Assembly: GCA_942491935.1 (NCBI GenBank)
Contig: CALOCZ010000050.1
Location: forward strand, 124,001-188,000
From: JAGTVG01 sp942491935
GTDB lineage: Bacteria > Bacteroidota > Bacteroidia > Cytophagales > Cyclobacteriaceae
Length of the DNA: 64,000 nt
Reading direction: 5' to 3'
Below the pieces are notes generated by a model. That model was not told the origin of the DNA and searched no databases. It saw only the letters and a program-made list of their open reading frames with translations. A program made the translations under genes and the position numbers. This document shows, piece after piece, positions 45,375 to 54,970 of this stretch. The number at the start of each line of letters is the position of its first letter. The stretch's first letter is position 1.

Positions 45375-46391
45375 ATGAACGGTTTTGAAAGAATCAATAA
45401 AGCCTTGAAAGGCGAATGGTCCGACAAACGCCCGGTAATGCTCCACAATTTTATGATGGCTGCTGCTGAAGCTGGTTATTCTATGAAAGCCTTCCGGGAA
45501 AACCCACAAAATGCAGCAGATGCATTTATCCAATCTGTTGAAAAATATGATCTGGATGGCATTATGATCGATTTCGACACCACCCTTCTCGCTGGAGCTA
45601 TTGGCGTCCCTGTAGATTATCCGGAAAACGAACCTGCCAGAATTCCAAAAGGCCTCATCTCTTCCTGGGAACAGATGGATGAACTGAAGGATGTAGATAT
45701 CTCTACAAATCAGCGCGTACAGATCTGGCTGGAGACCTGCAGAATAATAAAAAAACATTTTGGCGATGAGGTATTTGTAAGGGGAAATTGTGACCAGGCA
45801 CCCTTCTCTATAGCAAGTATGGTGCGTGGTGCGCAGGAATGGATGCTGGACCTCATGGTACCAGGTGAGGAGGTTGTACAACTTCTGGAATATTGCACAA
45901 AGGTTTCCTGTCAATTTATCGACCTTATGGTGGAGACAGGTGTGGATATGGTATCGAACGGCGACAGTCCGGCAGGACCGGAGATGATCTCTCCTGAAAT
46001 GTTCAGGGAGTTTGCATTACCTTATGAAAAGAAACTGGTGGAAGTAGCACATGGCCATGGCTTGCCATACTTAAACCACATATGCGGCAATACTGACATT
46101 ATTTTAGAAGACATGCTAAAATCTGGAACGGATGGTTTGGAACTGGACTATAAAACTGATGTGCACTTGATCCTGAAATACCTGGGAAAAAGCAATCTTT
46201 TTATAGGGAATATCGATCCTTCAGGTGTTCTGGCTTTTGGAACGACTCAAATTGTAAAGACAAAAACCCTGGAGTTACTGGAGATATATAAAGATTCTCC
46301 AAGGCTGGTGGTAAATGCCGGATGCGCCATTCCTGCGGAAACACCTTCTGAAAATATTAAGGAACTGGTCAATACTGTGCATGATTTTTAA
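45375..46391 (+). CDS. Uroporphyrinogen-decarboxylase-family (MtaA-like) protein
   Basis: A 338-residue cytoplasmic TIM-barrel protein of the UroD superfamily (GNCDQAPFSIASMVRGAQEW; SNGDSPAGPEMISPEMFREF; LNHICGNTDIILEDM). The last segment, HxCGN, matches the zinc-binding region of MtaA/CmuA-type methyltransferases more than true HemE. It is translated from an ATG 1 nt after the oxidoreductase stop, in an operon of glycosidases, so haem synthesis is unlikely. A demethylation or corrinoid-linked role on a methylated sugar or aglycone is possible, but no corrinoid protein is present here. Confidence 0.85.
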   Translation: MNGFERINKALKGEWSDKRPVMLHNFMMAAAEAGYSMKAFRENPQNAADAFIQSVEKYDLDGIMIDFDTTLLAGAIGVPVDYPENEPARIPKGLISSWEQMDELKDVDISTNQRVQIWLETCRIIKKHFGDEVFVRGNCDQAPFSIASMVRGAQEWMLDLMVPGEEVVQLLEYCTKVSCQFIDLMVETGVDMVSNGDSPAGPEMISPEMFREFALPYEKKLVEVAHGHGLPYLNHICGNTDIILEDMLKSGTDGLELDYKTDVHLILKYLGKSNLFIGNIDPSGVLAFGTTQIVKTKTLELLEIYKDSPRLVVNAGCAIPAETPSENIKELVNTVHDF

Positions 46392-46401
46392 ATTCTCTAT
46401 T

Positions 46402-48513
46402 ATGAATGACTATTTACGTTGGTTATTTTTTACCTGCCTGTTATGTTGTTATTCCATCGGGTACGGACAAGGTCTTGAGATATTTGTATCTCCAAACGGA
46501 GATGATGGAGGGGATGGCAGCAAAGATCGACCTCTAAAAAGTCTGGAAGGTGCACGTAATAAGATCCGGGTATTGAAGAATGATAATGTCTATAATGACA
46601 CCGTCCGTATTAATATAGGCCCTGGCTTGTATCCGATTCTATCAACCTTTTCCCTGGGACCACAAGACAGTGGCACAGAAGCCGCGCCTGTGATATATAA
46701 AGGCTCCGTATCAGGTACTATTATCAGCGGGGGAATTAATCTGAATGGATTTAAAGAAACAGATGATGGTTTATGGGCAGCCCATATCCCTGAGGTTGCA
46801 TATTGGAACTGGACTTTTGACCAATTGTATGTGAATGGGAAAAGGGCTGTACGTGCAAAAAGCCCGAATGAAGGTTTTTTTTATATAGATGATTTAAAAG
46901 AAGAAGTATGGGTGATGGGAACCGGCAGAGCACCCGAACGTGCACAGCAGATCATAACAACAGATGCCGCCGCCAGCCGTGAGTTGAAAAAACTGGATGA
47001 GACGGCTCTTTCCCAGACGATTATGACTGCTTACCATAACTGGGATATCACCAAAAGACATATCGATAAGTATGACATAGAGGAAAATAAACTATACACT
47101 TCAGGACAGGGTATGAAACCCTGGAATCCCTTGAAACCAGGTAAACGTTTTATCCTTGAAAACTATAAGGCAGCACTGGACCAACCCGGGGAATGGTTCC
47201 TTGAAGAAGATGGAATGTTGTATTATATGCCCTATCCTCATGAAAAAATAGAAACGGCGGAATTTATTGCCCCGGTACTGGAACAATTGGTCCGGATTGG
47301 AGGTGATCCTGTAAAATCTTCTTTTGTAGAAAATATAATATTTAGAGATATTCAGTTTTCTCATTCAGCCAATTACCTGGATCATGAAGGTTTCGAACCC
47401 AACCAGGCAGCAATTGCGATACCTGCATCGGTAGAACTGAATGGCGCAAAAAACATTGTATTTGAAAATTGCCAACTATCACATCTCGGCGGTTACGCTT
47501 TATGGATGAACCAGGGCGTCAGCCAATGTAAAGTCAAACATAGCCTAATGAGAGACATGGGTGCCGGAGGAATCCGGATAGGAGAAACCCTGGTCAGGGA
47601 GGAAAAAGATCTTTCAACTTACGATAACCTGGTGGACAATAACATCATTACTTCCGGAGGCCATGAATTCCCGCCGGCAGTTGGGGTTTGGATCGGGCAG
47701 AGTGCCGACAATACAGTCACCCATAATGACATATCTGATTTCAGGTATACCGGGGTCTCTGTTGGCTGGCGATGGGGATACGATTATAGCCCGGCTAAGG
47801 GAAACAAGATAATGTACAACCATATTCATCATATTGGTTGGGGCCTCTTATCCGATATGTCAGGCGTGTATACATTAGGCCCTTCGGAAGGCACAGAAGT
47901 CTCCAATAACCATGTTCACCACATTTATGCCTTTGATTATGGAGGATGGGGACTCTATACCGATGAGGGATCCAGTAATATTATATTGGAGAACAACCTG
48001 GTTCACCATACCAAGACCGGGGGATTTCACCAGCACTATGGACGGGAAAATATTCTGCGAAACAACATTTTTGCCTTTAGCAAGATGTTTCAGCTTCAGG
48101 CCACCCGAGTGGAAGACCATCTTTCATTTACTTTCTCAAATAATATCGTCCTGTATAATGAAGGTGTACTCTACCAGGGACCATGGACTGAAATGAATGT
48201 TAAAATTGATATGAACATATATTGGAATTTTAACCGACCGGTCTACTTTTTAGATGAAAGTTTAAAAGACTGGCAGAAAAACGGGTATGATCGAAGATCA
48301 TATATTCAAGACCCGGGATTTAAAGATCCAATAAATGGTGATTTCTCATTTAAAAACCTGAAAATCGCTAAAAAGATCGATTTTAAACCAATCGATTATA
48401 CTTCCTATGGTGTATATGGAAGTGAATCCTGGAAAAACGAGGCAAAGTTACCAGATCCCATAATTGAAGCTTTCAACAATTTCTTTAGTAAAGAATCTAT
48501 AAGCAGTAAGTAA
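46402..48513 (+). CDS. GH141-like right-handed beta-helix glycoside hydrolase
   Basis: A 703-residue secreted protein. The ATG at 46402 (MNDYLRWLFFTCLL) gives a signal peptide ending near GYGQ; an earlier in-frame ATG at 46315 lies inside the UroD-like gene. The N-terminus has IFVSPNGDDGGDGSKDRPL and the segment DSGTEAAPVIYKG, both typical of GH141. Parallel beta-helix turns follow (~330-600; NKIMYNHIHHIGWG, NILRNNIFAF). GH141 includes alpha-L-fucosidase and xylanase activities. It shares its fold with the protein at 41519 but lacks the PDZ tail. Confidence 0.82.
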   Translation: MNDYLRWLFFTCLLCCYSIGYGQGLEIFVSPNGDDGGDGSKDRPLKSLEGARNKIRVLKNDNVYNDTVRINIGPGLYPILSTFSLGPQDSGTEAAPVIYKGSVSGTIISGGINLNGFKETDDGLWAAHIPEVAYWNWTFDQLYVNGKRAVRAKSPNEGFFYIDDLKEEVWVMGTGRAPERAQQIITTDAAASRELKKLDETALSQTIMTAYHNWDITKRHIDKYDIEENKLYTSGQGMKPWNPLKPGKRFILENYKAALDQPGEWFLEEDGMLYYMPYPHEKIETAEFIAPVLEQLVRIGGDPVKSSFVENIIFRDIQFSHSANYLDHEGFEPNQAAIAIPASVELNGAKNIVFENCQLSHLGGYALWMNQGVSQCKVKHSLMRDMGAGGIRIGETLVREEKDLSTYDNLVDNNIITSGGHEFPPAVGVWIGQSADNTVTHNDISDFRYTGVSVGWRWGYDYSPAKGNKIMYNHIHHIGWGLLSDMSGVYTLGPSEGTEVSNNHVHHIYAFDYGGWGLYTDEGSSNIILENNLVHHTKTGGFHQHYGRENILRNNIFAFSKMFQLQATRVEDHLSFTFSNNIVLYNEGVLYQGPWTEMNVKIDMNIYWNFNRPVYFLDESLKDWQKNGYDRRSYIQDPGFKDPINGDFSFKNLKIAKKIDFKPIDYTSYGVYGSESWKNEAKLPDPIIEAFNNFFSKESISSK

Positions 48514-48688
48514 GTACCCAATAAACTTATCTAAACCTCCGATTGTCCGGAGCACTAAACTTGTAGAAAAGAATTTGACTATTGAAAAAGATAGTGATTG
48601 TTGTAAAATATATTGATTATTGGGTATGATTGTGGTTATTGGTGAACCAGTTTCAATTGCCTTCAGATCAGAAACCTGAATATAGATT

Positions 48689-50500
48689 ATGAAAATAAAG
48701 CTAACCTTATTGAACATAGCGTTTATTGCTTTTTTAATTGGACTACTTTCCACAATCGGAATTGGTATGAAGTTCGGAGCAATTGTGGTTCTGGGAGCTT
48801 CAGGCATCATCGCAGGAATTTATTTATCCCAGATCATCCAATCGATCAGGCAGAATAAATTATGGACGTTTGACAATCTGTTATACACTTTAGCGGTAGT
48901 AGTTTATGCTGTTATTTTTATTCATGGATTTAGTATTTCTATAGGTATGCCTTTTCTGGGTAATGTCCCTGTCTTCAGTTCAATATATTTACTGGCTGGC
49001 ATTCTTTTAATCTTCCTTTTTCTTACTGGCAGCATACGGTTTGCGAGGCAACTTGATAAGAGGTGGCAGCAACTGCTATTAATTATAATATGTTCTTTTG
49101 TGTCATTTGCCTCCGTTCTAGGACTTTTTGGTATAGCAGGCATGATCCCAATTTCCGGAAGTCTTATTTTTCACTCCTGGGTATTCCTTATCTTATTTTA
49201 TCAGATATTCTTTATCATCTTATTATTCCAAAAATCCAAAGAAGGGAGTTTTGAAAATTGGACCTTAGTGATCCTGGCTGGACTTATGATCATATTTTGG
49301 ATAATGAGGTTTAATATGCCTGAATTACTACCCAATGGCCTCACAAAATCACTTATATATTTTGGATTTGTACCAGCGGTCATCCTGCCGCTTTCGATAG
49401 TTTATATTAAGAAACATCACTTCTTCACTGTATTTATTCTCTATTTCATTCTACTTGATTTTTACTTTATCCATACAGACAGAAATTTAAACTACCTGAT
49501 CACAGTAGGATTAAACGGATGCGTTGGATATGAGGATGCTCTTGATTATCAAGTCAATACCAATCCAGGTATGCCAATTGAAAAGCTGCTGAAGGAACCT
49601 ACAAAAAGTGAATTAAATGATATTATAAAAGAATGGAAAGTGAAGGATTTCACACCCAAACAAGTCCGGATTGAATATGAAGAAAAGCTCCCAAACGGCG
49701 ATTCGATTAAAGTGGTATCTCACTTTGTAAATGGAATGAAACATTATGGACTTATTCGCATTCCGAAGGATATTAATATTAGAGAAGCTCCAATACTTTT
49801 AGGACTCACGGGAGGCGGAACCGGGATAGATGTTTTGAAAACGGAAGATATCACAAGAGGGAAATGCAGTAGTATTCGAAATAATTATATTTCAATTATG
49901 CCTTCGTTTCGTGGAAACATATTAAGAGGGGAAGATTTTTGTTTTCGTTCCGAAGGATATACCGGAGATGTATGGCTGGGGGCGGCCGAAGATGCAGTGG
50001 CATTTCTGGAAGCAGTTAAGTTCATGTATAACAGAACCGATAGCACAAAGGTGCTTGCTTCAGGGATTAGTAGAGGAGCAACTGTCGCTTTAATAATTGG
50101 CGGACTTACTGATAAACTTGACTATATCATTGCTACTTCAACACATACGAAATTCTTAGACTATTCAGTTATTCAAAATGAGCAGGTTGGAGGATCATAT
50201 CAAAGAGCTTTTTATACTCCTAAAACTACCCCTGAAGGAATCAGGAAAAGAATCATTGCCAGTTCTCCCTATTATTTTGCCAGTCGCCTTCCCGCCTTTG
50301 AATTGCACCAGGGCACAGAAGATCAAAAGACCACTGTTTGGCATGCCAGACAATTGGATCAACACCTAAAGGAAATTGGCAGGGACGATAGTACTTACAC
50401 AATTTACATTTATGAAAATAAGGGACATGGTTATGATGATGACGAAATTGTTTGTGAAAGTCTACGGAGATTTTTAAGTAAAGACCATGATATTTTATAA
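48689..50500 (+). CDS. Multi-helix membrane protein fused to an alpha/beta-hydrolase domain
   Basis: A 603-residue protein. Residues ~1-265 hold about eight hydrophobic helices (LLNIAFIAFLIGLLSTIGIG at the start). Residues ~300-603 are a prolyl-oligopeptidase/dienelactone-type hydrolase with nucleophile Ser461 in GISRGA, a likely Asp in GTEDQKT, and His in NKGHGYDDDE. No signal peptide apart from the first helix. An even number of helices would keep the hydrolase on the same side as the N-terminus. The fusion is unusual; an acyl-esterase tethered to the inner membrane is a reasonable guess. It lies in the GH29-to-GH116 operon. Confidence 0.75.
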   Translation: MKIKLTLLNIAFIAFLIGLLSTIGIGMKFGAIVVLGASGIIAGIYLSQIIQSIRQNKLWTFDNLLYTLAVVVYAVIFIHGFSISIGMPFLGNVPVFSSIYLLAGILLIFLFLTGSIRFARQLDKRWQQLLLIIICSFVSFASVLGLFGIAGMIPISGSLIFHSWVFLILFYQIFFIILLFQKSKEGSFENWTLVILAGLMIIFWIMRFNMPELLPNGLTKSLIYFGFVPAVILPLSIVYIKKHHFFTVFILYFILLDFYFIHTDRNLNYLITVGLNGCVGYEDALDYQVNTNPGMPIEKLLKEPTKSELNDIIKEWKVKDFTPKQVRIEYEEKLPNGDSIKVVSHFVNGMKHYGLIRIPKDINIREAPILLGLTGGGTGIDVLKTEDITRGKCSSIRNNYISIMPSFRGNILRGEDFCFRSEGYTGDVWLGAAEDAVAFLEAVKFMYNRTDSTKVLASGISRGATVALIIGGLTDKLDYIIATSTHTKFLDYSVIQNEQVGGSYQRAFYTPKTTPEGIRKRIIASSPYYFASRLPAFELHQGTEDQKTTVWHARQLDQHLKEIGRDDSTYTIYIYENKGHGYDDDEIVCESLRRFLSKDHDIL

Positions 50501-50523
50501 TAGAATATAAAACTAGTTAAGAT

Positions 50524-53127
50524 ATGAAAACAACATATTCTACCTCGAAAACAACACTGATAATTCTATTTATAATTTTATATGCATCGCAAATTACCCT
50601 GCTTCAGGCACAGCGTACTGAATGGCCTGTACTTAAGCATTACGACCAGGATCACATCAATAAGATTGCACTTCCGGTAGGTGGAATTGGCACAGGGACC
50701 ATTTCCCTGGGTGGCATTGGAGATCTGAGAGATTGGGAGATCATGAACAAGCCTGCTAAGGGATTTGTTGGAACGCCAACCGGTAACCGGGCACCTTTCT
50801 TTGCTATCTATGCCAAACCGGAAGGGGAATCACCTGTGACAAGGGCACTTATGGGACCGGTCGACTTAAACCAGTATGAAAGCAAGGAAGGACGTGGCCC
50901 CAACAATCACGGGTTGCCACGCTTTAGTGAATGCAGCTATGATGCGGCCTACCCTTTCGGACAAGTCAATCTTGATGATAAAGACATGCCGGTAAGCGTC
51001 AAAGTGAAGGCCTTTAATCCTTTTATCCCGGCGAATCCGGATGACAGTGGAATCCCCATATTTATTCTCCGCTATGAGATAACCAATAAAACCAAAAAAC
51101 CTATTGAAGTTTCTGTAAGCGGATCCATGGAAAACTTCATTGGTGCTGATGGTTCAGAATGGCGCCTGGATTGGAAAGGAGATTTTATCCCTACCGGAGC
51201 ATCCGGAAATCTTAATGAATTTCGGGATGAAGAAGGATTAAAAGGGATATATATGTATAGTGAAGGGGTGAAAAAGAATATGGAAACCTGGGGAACGATG
51301 GCCCTGACAACAGCAGAAACCGCCAGGGTGAGTTACCGGACTTCCGTTTCACAACGAGGCTGGGGCAACGACCTGCTGGATTTCTGGGATGATTTCAGTT
51401 CGGACGGTATCCTGACAGAAAAGGATTTTGAAGGCAGTCATACACCCAGGGCCTCGCTGGCAGTAAAGGAGAATATACCACCAGGTGGGACGAAAGAATT
51501 TCAGTTTTTTATTACCTGGCATTTCCCAAACAGAAAAGCCTGGGCTACAGACCTTGTCGGCAATTACTATACCACACAGTATGAGGATGCATGGGATGTG
51601 ATCAGAAAAACGTACCCGAGAATTCCCGATCTCGAGGCTAAAACCATCAAATTTGTTAATTCCTTTATCCAAACAGACCTCCCCGAAGTTGTGAAAGAAG
51701 CAGCCTTGTTCAATATGAGCACCCTGCGTACACAAACCTGCTTCAGAACGGCTGATGGTTTATTTTTTGGATGGGAAGGGACTATGGACATCGTAGGGTC
51801 CTGCATGGGATCTTGTACACATGTCTGGAATTATGAACAAACCACTCCCTTTATATTTGGTGATCTGGCCAAATTGCAAAGAACCGTCGAATTCGGATAC
51901 GCAACCAATGAAATGGGATTAATGAGTTTCAGGGTGAACCTGCCTATTAAAAACGCCCAGAAACTGGGTCGGGCGGCAGCAGACGGGCAGATGGGGACAA
52001 TTATGAAAATGTACCGCGACTGGCAACTATCGGGGGATGATGATTTGCTTAAAAAGCTATGGCCAAACGTAAAAAAAGCATTGGAATTTTGCTGGATCGA
52101 TGGCGGATGGGATGCCGATAAGGATGGTGTAATGGAAGGATGCCAGCACAATACCATGGATGTGGAATACTTTGGCCCAAATCCCCAAATGGAATTCTGG
52201 TATTTAGGAGCCTTAAGAGCAGTATCTGAAATGGCATTATACCTGAATGATAAAGAATTCGCACGTATCTGCGATGAACTATTTCAGAAGGGCAGCAAAT
52301 GGACGGATGAGAACATTTATAATGGCGAATACTATATCCAGGACATCCGTCCTCCGGAAGATCCTGGATCGGTGTCTACCTATCTATCTGTAGGAATGGG
52401 AGCAAAAGAATTGAGCAATCCCACTTTCCAATTAGGGAAAGGCTGCCTGGTTGATCAGCTTGTAGGTCAATATATGTCTCATATCTGTGATCTTGGCTAC
52501 CTCGCGAAAGAAGAGAATATTAGAAAAACACTAAAAAGCATCATGAAGTACAATTACAGGGCTACCATGGTTGACCACTTTAACAATATGCGGTCCTATG
52601 CATTAGGTGATGAAGCTGCCTTGTTGATGGCTAGTTTCCCATACGGGAGACCCGAAGTGCCTTTCCCATATTATTCTGAGGTTATGACAGGTTTTGAATA
52701 TACTGCAGGCAATGGGATGTTATTCGAAGGCATGAAGGAGGACGGGCTTACTGTGATCTCCAACATCAGGAACAGATACGATGGGAATAAAAGAAGTCCA
52801 TTTGATGAAGCTGAATGTGGTCACCATTATGCAAGGGCTATGACAGCCTATGGGGCGGTACTGGCATTAACGGGCTTTCATTATTCTGGTGTTGAAAAAA
52901 AGATGAAATTCAATTCCCTGGAAGGAAAATATTTCTGGGCTAATGGGCAAACCTATGGAACAATTGTACTTGAAAAGAAAGGTAATGAGACTAAGGTCCG
53001 GATCGACGTGCTAGGTAAAAAATCCTTTGAAATAAAAGATTTTGAATTGGGGTCCTTTGGCAAATACTCTTTCAATAGGGTCCAGAAAATTGAGGATTCT
53101 TTAGAATTTGCAGTTAAAAGCAAGTAG
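50524..53127 (+). CDS. GH116-family glycoside hydrolase (glucosylceramidase GBA2-like)
   Basis: An 867-residue secreted enzyme with signal peptide (to LLQAQ, ~30). The N-terminal beta domain begins with IALPVGGIGTGTISLGG, a GH116 hallmark. The (alpha/alpha)6 domain carries the acid/base motif GCQHNTMDVEYFG with Asp546. Family activities are beta-glucosidase, beta-xylosidase and glucosylceramidase, all retaining. Length is normal. Last gene of the plus-strand operon starting with GH29; 24 nt after the membrane hydrolase. Confidence 0.93.
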   Translation: MKTTYSTSKTTLIILFIILYASQITLLQAQRTEWPVLKHYDQDHINKIALPVGGIGTGTISLGGIGDLRDWEIMNKPAKGFVGTPTGNRAPFFAIYAKPEGESPVTRALMGPVDLNQYESKEGRGPNNHGLPRFSECSYDAAYPFGQVNLDDKDMPVSVKVKAFNPFIPANPDDSGIPIFILRYEITNKTKKPIEVSVSGSMENFIGADGSEWRLDWKGDFIPTGASGNLNEFRDEEGLKGIYMYSEGVKKNMETWGTMALTTAETARVSYRTSVSQRGWGNDLLDFWDDFSSDGILTEKDFEGSHTPRASLAVKENIPPGGTKEFQFFITWHFPNRKAWATDLVGNYYTTQYEDAWDVIRKTYPRIPDLEAKTIKFVNSFIQTDLPEVVKEAALFNMSTLRTQTCFRTADGLFFGWEGTMDIVGSCMGSCTHVWNYEQTTPFIFGDLAKLQRTVEFGYATNEMGLMSFRVNLPIKNAQKLGRAAADGQMGTIMKMYRDWQLSGDDDLLKKLWPNVKKALEFCWIDGGWDADKDGVMEGCQHNTMDVEYFGPNPQMEFWYLGALRAVSEMALYLNDKEFARICDELFQKGSKWTDENIYNGEYYIQDIRPPEDPGSVSTYLSVGMGAKELSNPTFQLGKGCLVDQLVGQYMSHICDLGYLAKEENIRKTLKSIMKYNYRATMVDHFNNMRSYALGDEAALLMASFPYGRPEVPFPYYSEVMTGFEYTAGNGMLFEGMKEDGLTVISNIRNRYDGNKRSPFDEAECGHHYARAMTAYGAVLALTGFHYSGVEKKMKFNSLEGKYFWANGQTYGTIVLEKKGNETKVRIDVLGKKSFEIKDFELGSFGKYSFNRVQKIEDSLEFAVKSK

Positions 53128-53216
53128 CTATCCCCGGAAGGTGATTTATCGTGATTAGTTTTCATTGAAGTTTTGAGGTCAATGAAAATCTGCAAAAATT
53201 ACTGACTCGATTACAC

Positions 53217-53813
53217 TCAATCCAACTGGTTTAATACAGCCATCAACATTTCGGAACTGATCCTGTGCTTGTAATCCGGATTTATGTACTCAAAAATAAT
53301 GGTGCCATCGGTATCAACCACAAACAATGAAGGTACCGGCAGTATTCCTGGGTTAAGTCCATCAGAATAGTTGTCAAGGCGCTTTTCGTACCTCTCGGGA
53401 GCTTTAAATGCAATTCCCATAGCTTTCATTAACTCACCTGAAGCATCCGAATATAGTTTGTAGTTCAGTTTTTGTTTTTCAGTGGTCGCCTTTAATTGCA
53501 CTGGTGAGTCCGGGGCAATGGCAATTATTTGATATCCAAGGGCCAGGATCTCCTGTTCACTCTCTCCAACAGCTGACAGATGAGCGTTGCAATATGGACA
53601 CCATCCACCTCTGTAAAACAATAGTACTGACTTTCTTTCCTTTAGTAACTCGGCGACTGAAACTGATTCTCCTTCTATTGACTGTACACTGGCATCAGGC
53701 ACCTTTTCACTAATCAGCAGAGGGGATATATCTTCAGGATTTCCAGGCACTTGAGCTATTCCCTCATTTAGCCCAAAACATAAGATCAATACAATGAATA
53801 CTAAAGTTCGCAT
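53217..53813 (-). CDS. Exported peroxiredoxin-like (AhpC/TSA) protein
   Basis: A 198-residue thioredoxin-fold protein from the ATG at 53813 (MRTLVFIVLILCFGL), which gives a clean signal peptide; an upstream in-frame ATG at 53900 does not. Redox motif YRGGWCPYC with Cys72 and Cys75. The two-cysteine CPYC form is that of the peroxiredoxin-like FAM213/AhpC-TSA group rather than classical one-Cys AhpC. Probably reduces peroxides or disulfides in the periplasm. It is downstream of the sugar-isomerase-like gene (101 nt). Confidence 0.88.
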   Translation of the reverse strand: MRTLVFIVLILCFGLNEGIAQVPGNPEDISPLLISEKVPDASVQSIEGESVSVAELLKERKSVLLFYRGGWCPYCNAHLSAVGESEQEILALGYQIIAIAPDSPVQLKATTEKQKLNYKLYSDASGELMKAMGIAFKAPERYEKRLDNYSDGLNPGILPVPSLFVVDTDGTIIFEYINPDYKHRISSEMLMAVLNQLD

Positions 53814-53914
53814 CGGGTTATTTTTTTGTTTATTCAAATTACAGAACGTAAATACTGCATTCTGGTTGCTCGGACACAACCCTATGTATTGGTTTGTCAT
53901 TCAACTGACGAAAG

Positions 53915-54859
53915 TTATAGAGCTTTCCGAAGTTTCTGAAGAAGCACAGGAACTTCAGCAAGGGCATCATATTCATCTTCCTTTCCAGGTGTGGGCAATG
54001 TTTCAACAGGGACATAGCCCCGGTATTCAGAGGCCCTTATTATTTTCACAAGCTTTTTCATATCTATTTCCGGCCCTTTCCTGTCACTTAAAAGTTTCTT
54101 CACCTGCCAGTTTACTGCATAAGGGATCACTTTCTCAATATCCGCATAAGGATCTTCTGTCAGGAAGAAGCCCGTATCCACAATGGTTCCCAGCCATTCA
54201 GATCCTACCATTTCCAGGATCCTTAGAACTTCATCCGCACTTTTAAGCATATCCCCATGATTCTGTACCCCTATTACGACACCATTTCTGGCCCCATGAT
54301 ATGCACATATTGACAATGCTTCCGCCATCCACTCAGCAGTTTCATCCCAGGTATATCCCTCTGGTTGCTTGCCGGCGAATACCCTCAACACGGGAGCTCC
54401 CATCTCAGCAGCTGCCTCTATCCATTTCTTTGCCAGTTCAATATCAGCCAACCGTTTTTCTTTATCAGGATTGGCAAAATCATTTCGGATTCCTGTTCCG
54501 CTAATATCCAATCCCAACTGAAAAGCCCTTTTTTTGAATTTATTGATGAAGGAAGTTTCAGGTACCTCAGGATATCCCGGGAAAAAGTAACCTGTAGGAT
54601 CTACCGCATCCAGATCCAGCCTGGCCGCTTCTTCGAGCATATCAAACAGGCTCATTCCACCCTCCTCGCCATTAATATGCTTATACAATGGGACATAATA
54701 TGACCACCCATTCACACTAAGTTTAATCTTAGCTTTATGCGTATTTGAAGTGGATTGAATTTCTGCCCCGGCTGTAGCAGGAGAAAGGTTTCCCATTGCT
54801 ATACCAAGGGGAAATAAGGCGGTGCTTTTCAGAAAATGTCGCCGATGAATTGATTTCAT
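53915..54859 (-). CDS. Xylose-isomerase-like TIM-barrel sugar epimerase, Tat-exported
   Basis: A 314-residue protein with twin-arginine signal (HRRHFLKSTALFPLG) and the AP-endonuclease-2/xylose-isomerase TIM-barrel fold (LDLDAVDPTGYFFPG; GVVIGVQNHGD; GTIVDTGFF; GYVPVETL). Acid/His metal ligands are spread as in sugar-phosphate isomerases/epimerases. The export signal implies a periplasmic substrate. Proteins of this type pair with Gfo/Idh/MocA dehydrogenases in 3-keto-sugar processing. Operon with the sulfatase upstream and the peroxiredoxin downstream is likely. Confidence 0.87.
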   Translation of the reverse strand: MKSIHRRHFLKSTALFPLGIAMGNLSPATAGAEIQSTSNTHKAKIKLSVNGWSYYVPLYKHINGEEGGMSLFDMLEEAARLDLDAVDPTGYFFPGYPEVPETSFINKFKKRAFQLGLDISGTGIRNDFANPDKEKRLADIELAKKWIEAAAEMGAPVLRVFAGKQPEGYTWDETAEWMAEALSICAYHGARNGVVIGVQNHGDMLKSADEVLRILEMVGSEWLGTIVDTGFFLTEDPYADIEKVIPYAVNWQVKKLLSDRKGPEIDMKKLVKIIRASEYRGYVPVETLPTPGKEDEYDALAEVPVLLQKLRKAL

Positions 54860-54970
54860 AATTGCAAATTAAAATTTAAGTGTAATATACTAATTATAAA
54901 TTATCAGTCTTCGCAAATAGTCTTTAAAAGATAGTATGAAACTCAGTCCCAGAGTTCCTTGAATATACTT

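Noticed and set aside
45357..45914. 185-codon minus-strand frame
   Set aside because: Antisense to the UroD-like gene, whose frame carries the family motifs.
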